Below are positions 58,118 to 64,000 of a stretch of 64,000 nucleotides of DNA, in pieces. Each line of letters opens with the position of its first letter. Positions within the stretch are counted from its first letter, which is position 1. The notes under the pieces are model-generated. The model was not told the DNA's origin. It did no database searches and worked only from the letters and a program-made list of their open reading frames with translations. Position numbers and translations under genes: made by a program. Origin of the DNA: Hofstenia miamia (lineage: Eukaryota > Xenacoelomorpha > Acoela > Hofsteniidae); assembly GCA_900660155.1 (NCBI GenBank), contig CABFPE010000049.1, positions 408,045 to 472,044 on the forward strand, read 5' to 3'.

Positions 58118-59584
58118 ATGGTCAAAGCCTTCTTCTAATAACTGACTATATTTTGCATGACAGCATCTTTAATATTGATCAATTTTGTCTGAAATTCCCT
58201 AATGATTTTCCATATTGGCAATATACATACTTTCCTTGTTTCAATTTTACTTAAATCAACATTTAATTTACAAACTTTCAAGAAGTAAAGCTCTGTGTAG
58301 AGAAAGATAGAATTGCATTGCCCCCTGCCATAAAAAATTACACGAGTGTGTTGTCATTTATTGAAATTTCCGTTTACTTAATGTTCATGAACTGAGAAAA
58401 AATTTCATTGTGTAGATACTTCATGTATTAGTGCATTTTCCCTATAGATTTTTCTGTGTTTGTTATATTTCAAAGAAAAGATGTGTAGAGACAAAAAATA
58501 AAATTGCATTGGAACACTGGCATAAAAAATTTACACCCACAATAAAATAACTACTGCAATTAACCTCACCCTGGAAACTGAATTTTAAAAGAATAATTAT
58601 GAATTGTGAATCAGGCAATAAATAAAAAACATATTACAGGGCTTCAATCAATTAACTTAACGGTGAACAGTGAAAAACTATCATCATAAAGTGCTTTTCC
58701 AATAAATTGAATAAACTAGTTCCTAAAAATGAATAAGGTATATAGATCAGTTAGTACATTGATTTGACAAAAAATTGCAAAACATTTGGATAAAATTGAT
58801 TAAAATTGTGCTTGGGTGGGGTTGATGACAAATGGGCATGCGCCTTTATTAAATTTATCTTAATTCAACCAGATTTTGTTAATCAATGAAATATTTATTG
58901 TATTTTCCTTCTCTTGTTTGACTGTTTTTTATGCCGTTTCGAAAAAAGTGAAATAATTTGTTAATTCTTTTAAAGGCATTCTTTACCATTAAATAATAAA
59001 ATAGACTAATAATTTTTAAAGTTATCTTAGGAATTTAATTAATTTTGATAAAAACAAAATAAATATATTTTAGCTTACGAAACCATCGTATTGGATTTTA
59101 TTAATGTTCAAATAACTTGATCTTGATATCTGGTGTAAAAATTTTATTTTTACAAATGTTAGAACAGGTCTAAATTATCTGAAAGTATTAAAAAAAACAC
59201 ACACTAAAATTTAACTGCTAAAGATATCCGAGTGAGATTAACGCAATATTTTTAGTGTCATTAGATGCAATATTGTAAGGTATTATTAAACACTGAAAGA
59301 TTGTATTTAACATTCTACTTTATAAACTGAAATCATTCTGGTGATGACTCAATTGAAATAATCCGCCTTTTGCGTTTCCTATTCTTCAACTGATTTTCTA
59401 GTTCATCCAAGTAATCTGATTGGGTGGCAAAAACTACCTAAACAAAAATTACACAATAATTTAAAACACTGATTTCTTTATTTCAAGCATTACCAAAACG
59501 TTATAAGCTCTCATTCAAACAGGATGGGCCTGTTAAAAGCGCTATGTTAATTGACACTGTTTTTTAATGTTTGTTTAACGTTTT
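58118..59584. other. AT-rich intergenic stretch
   Basis: Probable 3' UTR and intergenic DNA after the receptor gene. No further gene was recognised. Confidence 0.5.
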
Positions 59585-60835
59585 TTAACATGAGATTGAA
59601 AAATGAGCAGCGGTCGTCCAACGGATTCTATCTGCCAATACTACATCCGCTGAAACAACTTGAGCTCAAACAAGGCTGAGTGCAAATCGTGTCATCATAT
59701 TATGACAGGAAATGCTCAAACACCGAAGAAGCACCATGAGAAACACCAGGGCGAAGAACATTCCAATGAAGAAGGGCTTTGCGCAAAGCAGCCAAAGATG
59801 TCAATGGTTGTGGTAACAACAACAAACGAACAACAGGTGCAATTTAACAAGTCGGTTGGAAGCTTTTTCTTCGCCAAGACCTTTATTCGGGCTACACACC
59901 TCCTACACGTCAAAATCTGGCAAATGAAATTCTTGATTGCCAGTTAGCTGTTGAATGCAGTAATAAACTCAATGGAAAATAGGCCGCTTTTTGTGTCGAT
60001 GGAAGGTCCAATGTATCGAATGAGTAATTTATAGGGTTTTCTATCCAGTACTATGGTGAAGTCTACATTGTGGGGACAATGGACGCAAGCGCTGTACGCC
60101 ACACCAGTGAAAACATTACAGAAAAACAAAGTATGGAGTGACAGCTGTTGTCATAACAGATAATGCTGAAAATATGGCAAAAATGAGAAAAATTGTTAAA
60201 AACGAGCTGAAATTGATAGAGTCCGGGTGCGCAGCACATCAAATGAATCTGGTGAGAAAAGCTTTATTACCATCTACTATTGTTACTAAAGTTGCCAACT
60301 TGTTATGTAACTGTCACCTGCAACACATGTGGATTCAGAATGAAGGTGCTAAAAAGAGCCTATGTCTTCTGCAGATCGCTAGAACAGTGTTGCTCATCTG
60401 TTGGAATGGTATGTTGAAGTGGCAAAAGATGAAGAAAGTTGCTGAACTTCATCAAGAGTATTTTCAGAGGGGTGTGACTAAAACATATTGGAAACATTGA
60501 AAAACTTCACTGTTTTCAAAAATGTCGAAGATGCTCTCAAGTGCATCAAGCCAGTATCCGTTGCTTTGGATTCAATCCAGTCGAATAAATGTTCAGTTGT
60601 GTGGAAGAAGTTATTGGCCCGTTTCCTTGATATGGGTTGCGAAGCTCGTGAATGGCCTCAGATTGTGGAGCTGAGATATCAAAAATTAGTGCCGAAAGTG
60701 TGGTTTCTTGCGAATGGCCTCCATCCGAAATATTCATTGACGCAGAATAAATGGAAAGACGCGAGAGATTGTGTTTCTGAATGTCATTCTGATTTTTTAC
60801 CCGACTATCGGCTTTATTGGCTCTAAAAAGGAACC
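59585..60835 (+). pseudogene. hAT-type transposase with BED finger, decayed and truncated
   Basis: The N-terminal part has a BED-type zinc finger (AECKSCHHIMTGN...HHEKH, about 59684-59750). A DUF659-like part follows, then TAVVITDNAENMAKM (first catalytic region, about 60138-60185) and SGCAAHQMNLV, both hAT signatures. KCIKPVSVALDSIQSNKCSV and PKVWFLANGLHPKY (60546-60735) match the later hAT core. Stops and frame changes interrupt it (for example between the two overlapping frames near 60490). The C-terminal dimerisation (hATC) domain is missing. TIRs were not found. Related to ZBED-like domesticated genes, but decay argues for a dead transposon. Confidence 0.85.
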
Positions 60836-60883
60836 ATTTTCGGCATCATTTAATCAAGTCAGAGAATGTCGAGCTGAGATTGT

Positions 60884-62647
60884 TGTAGGCCATGTCTAAG
60901 TAATTTTAAAGGATGTTTTCAGATGTAATTTTTAATTTACAATCGAATAAACTAGGTGCGAAGTCGAACGGAAAATTATTCACAGAGATATTAACAATTA
61001 TTCCATTATATATATATATACTAGGTTACTAAAGGAAAATTAAAAATAAAAACGTAGTAGGCCATGTCTGAGACAGATTTAAAGGACTTTTCTAGATGTA
61101 ATTTTAAAATAATAATACAATTTTTTGGCCTTTGGTTATACAGGCATAGTGTTAGCAATAAACCAAGGCCATTTTGAAAAAAAAATTCACTTTTTATACT
61201 AAGAATTCGCAGAATGTTAATATTGAAAAAATTTATTTTATTAATTTTATCAATAATAAGTGAATTGACTGTATATATTTGAACAGAAAACAATTTCTAC
61301 TAAACCTTAAGAAACCAAGGCAAAAAATAAATGAAAAATTTCAAATTTGTTTAAAATCAATTATTTATGCACTTGTGCAATCACAATTGATTTAACTTCT
61401 ATTTACTTGCACCATTTCAATGTGAACACAACTATGCAATCAAAAAATTGTTTTAATGATCAATGTTTGATTCACTACACATTCTGAAATAATAGTCCCA
61501 CAAATATCCTTATTGAGTCATATTCACAGCAGCCAATCACATTGGAGGTTTAATTAAAGAAATTCATTCTATTGCTGTTTCTCTTTCAGAGCAGTTGAAT
61601 TATTTCACTTGCCGATAACTTCTTGTACTACAAGTTTATATATTTTTGGGCTAATGGAATGAGTAGCAGTAGCATGGGGCAGTCATTCAGTGATTCAAAT
61701 GACGTCATTCTGATTTCAAGAGCTGGACAAGCGCTCCTCAGGTGAAAGCTTGGCTAAGGCAATGCGACCTTAGATCAGTGAGTCGAAAGCTCCTGAAGGC
61801 GATATACTTCATGTATATCTCAATATGCTGGACGGGAAATATAAGTTTCCTATCCAGCCTTAATAATGGCTGTATAGGTATAGTGCTTATTCTGTCTTTA
61901 ATTTTTAGGAATAAGGCCTAAAATCTTCTGCAATTTTTCATTCAAAAATTCATTAAATTCCTCCCCAGCTAAATATCAAAATTTAAACAATGTTTCCTGC
62001 ATAGACTAGGCATTTCAACTAAAAATTTATTGTCCAAAATGTTATATTTCTAAAAAATGCATTCAAATAAATCCATGAAATAGATCTGAAATTGGAAATT
62101 TGGTTTTTAATGCAAATAACCAAATTTCTAATGTATGTTTTTCCTACTGAGCGAGTAGCCTGACGAATCAAATGGTGTCCTGGAGCATTCAAGGGCGCAG
62201 AGGAGCATTCCCAGGTAAAAGCTTGGTTAAATATTAAGATGCTTTTTTAAACATCAACTGCTAGAAAATGTACAATTTACAAGAAAGGTATTGATTAAAT
62301 TGAAAAATACAAAACTATGTCGCATAGAGATATTGATGTTCCATGGAATGATATAATTTTTATTAGCATTGCTTCAAAATTCAGTTTGCAGATGCTTTCT
62401 GAAATTATAGTACTCTAGTCTTAAGGTCACTTTGTATGCAGAAGTTCAATTATATATCACAAATATTTTGTGGCCCCTTGGTTATACAGGTTTACGGTTA
62501 AAATCCAACCACTGGCCAAAAAAGTGGAATTGACTTTTCTAAAAAATTAAGGAATTGAGAGTTGAAAAGAATTCATCACTATATCCCTATAATTGTACAG
62601 TCCAAAAACAGAAAAAAATTGGAAATTATTGATTTTTCTTAAAAACA
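60884..62647. repeat. Repeat-rich stretch with internally duplicated blocks
   Basis: GTAGGCCATGTCT(A/G)AG...TTTAAAGGA...AGATGTAATTTT occurs at about 60884-60945 and 61056-61118. GGCC(T/C)TTGGTTATACAGG occurs near 61128 and 62472. A block ending CAGGT(G/A)AAAGCTTGG occurs near 61740 and 62214. No coding sequence is recognised. These may be the non-coding parts of one or two copies of the flanking hAT element. Confidence 0.5.
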
Positions 62648-62758
62648 TTGCAGAAAAACAAAGTATGGAGTGAAAGCAGCTGTTGTCATAACAGATAATG
62701 CTGAAAATATGACAAAAATTCTTAAAAACAAGCTGGAATTGCTACATATCGCTGGTTA
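62648..62758 (+). pseudogene. Second, partial hAT transposase copy
   Basis: GCAGAAAAACAAAGTATGGAG followed by the AVVITDNAENMTK-encoding block matches 60116-60235 closely, with small deletions. Only about 110 bp is retained. Confidence 0.85.
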
Positions 62759-62759
62759 A

Positions 62760-62957
62760 GCTGCATATAGACGTAAGTGCCAAATTTTCAAAATGTGTTT
62801 TATTGCCAATTTAGACCTTTGTTTATATATACTTCAATCTTGCAATGTCGTATTTTAAAGAAATTGGACTGTTTAAAATCAGCCAATCAAAAATCAGAAA
62901 CTTTGTGAAAAATCTTAAGTTGCATAAAGACGTATTGCACTTGCGTCTTTATGCATA
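62760..62957. mobile_element. About 200-bp TIR element (MITE) at the end of the hAT fragment
   Basis: The left end TGCATATAGACGTAAGTGC (62762) and the right end GCACTTGCGTCTTTATGCAT (62937-62956) are inverted, with about 17 of 20 positions matching. The right end also contains an inner inverted copy (TGCATAAAGACG before it), forming a 12-bp-arm hairpin. No coding capacity. The superfamily was not determined. Confidence 0.65.
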
Positions 62958-63063
62958 ATATTATTAACTGTGTTATAATCAGTGAAGAATGAATATGTAT
63001 TAAAATTTGTACACATCGTTGTATTCCCGCGGTTTAATTTGATATTAGTTAATATATTATCAG

Positions 63064-64000
63064 AAACCATAGCCGTAGTTTACAATGCTTAAAGGCAGCT
63101 CTTACTTTTAATGCTGCTATCGAAAACAACACATCCAATAATACCAGAATTTCAGGTAAACCAAATTATTCTTACATGTAATAATTGAATTGAATATAAA
63201 TGTTGTTATAATATGAACTCTTTCAATACTTAGGCCAATAGTACTGGTTTTACATTAAGAAAACAGTTTGGTATAGTAATATGGGTATATAAATTGTAAT
63301 ATTTAAATGATACACCCACAGTTAAAGTTGGAAATTCTAAATCAAATATACATATAAATCATTACTCAGAAAATGTTGGAAGTGATGAAAACGACATTAC
63401 ATGTATTAACGAAACTGATAGTGAGTTTATTCCATTGTCATCTGATTCTGATGAGGCATTCAAAGAAAGCGTCATTCCTTTGCAGTCTACTATAAACAGT
63501 AAGAATACGCTGTGTACATATAAATAAATTTGAATTCACAGGAAGTCTATTAAATATTCAGTCAGCTTAATAACCCTGAATTAATATTGTTGAAAGTCTA
63601 AACCCAAATAATTAAATAAATATTGTAGATAAGAGAACCTGCTTCTACATGTACTTATATAACTATTTCATTTCCATTTAGTAGAAGAAACTTTACATGT
63701 GACCAATCTACATTAGAAAACCCAGATGTAACTCCTTCCAAGAAACGAAGGATAAATAAGTCAACTCTTTCTAAGAGTCTAAGAAATAAGGGGAAGCAAT
63801 ACATATCTCGAAGTATGTAACATTCTTACCATTTAAACAATATATTTATATATTTTTGTATTTAGAGGGAAAACTGTGAGTGCTAGACAACTAAGAGCAA
63901 GATGCAAGGACAAGAATTGCACATCTCGTGGGCTACAATGCATGCGCATTTCAGATGGGGATCGTGAAAATATTTTTCATAATTTCTATGCAATAGGTAA
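63064..64000 (+). CDS. Partial multi-exon gene of unknown function, running off the window
   Basis: Candidate exons: 63064-63155 (donor TTTCAG|GTAAAC), 63322-63498 (acceptor CACCCACAG, donor AACA|GTAAGA), 63682-63812 (donor CGAA|GTATGT) and 63866 to about 63994 or beyond. The first-second junction (phase 1) and the third-fourth junction (phase 1) agree. The second-third junction does not, so another exon or splice site is missing. The second exon is acidic and Ser-rich (SDENDITC, SDSDEAF). The third is basic (TPSKKRRINKS...NKGKQYISR). The fourth is RKGKTVSARQLRARCKDKNC...RENIFHNFYAIG. The basic-then-Cys-rich GK.V.AR...C block resembles the N-terminal part of uncharacterised proteins common in arthropod genomes, possibly transposon-derived. 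No function is assigned. Confidence 0.5.

Overview
This window is animal nuclear DNA: it is very AT-rich, has split genes with GT-AG introns, a 7TM receptor gene, and dense, mostly decayed transposable elements. No tRNA or rRNA gene was recognised. A short interstitial TTAGGG run and the mix of mariner, Tc1, hAT, piggyBac, CR1/Jockey-like LINE and Ty3/gypsy-like remains suggest an invertebrate. I cannot name the species or phylum from sequence alone.

Layout. 1-1050 is a microsatellite and a 1000-N gap. 2.0-4.8 kb holds an LTR-element integrase fossil and LINE remnants. 4.95-12.6 kb holds a GAGCCGAGC-type terminal-inverted-repeat element and a broken Ty3/gypsy-like element whose 3' LTR carries another insertion; an array of small hairpin repeats follows. 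13-22 kb is AT-rich desert with a decayed piggyBac transposase (minus strand) and a LINE 3' end. 22-28 kb has a 185-bp hAT-type MITE with an 8-bp target duplication, a near-identical 2.1-kb copy of 5.08-7.15 kb, and a LINE RT fragment. 28.5-29 kb is a probable LINE ORF1 fragment. 31.8-32.8 kb is a truncated Tc1-like element. 37.8-40.7 kb is a homogeneous 94-bp satellite of about 30.7 copies, followed by a defective mariner (40.8-41.7 kb) and a LINE 3' end running into a 1000-N gap (43.5-44.5 kb).

The clearest host gene is on the plus strand at 45.08-58.12 kb. Its exons encode several LDL-receptor class A (LDLa) modules joined in phase to a rhodopsin-like 7TM domain, with TM7 and its NPxxY motif on the last exon. 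No leucine-rich repeats are seen between LDLa and 7TM, unlike RXFP/LGR receptors. Its first visible intron is about 8.2 kb and holds a 160-bp tandem array, a 730-bp hAT-type element and an 88-bp palindrome. Upstream exons may be missing, or may lie in the gap.

The right end has a hAT-type BED-finger transposase remnant (59.6-60.8 kb), a second partial copy next to a small TIR element (62.65-62.96 kb), and exons of an unrecognised basic, Cys-rich gene that runs off the edge (63.06-64.0 kb).

The assembly has visible seams. Identical flanks sit on both sides of short N runs at 19227, 27571-27591 and 56837-56857, and probably the 26363 junction is of the same sort. Some apparent duplications are therefore likely artefacts.
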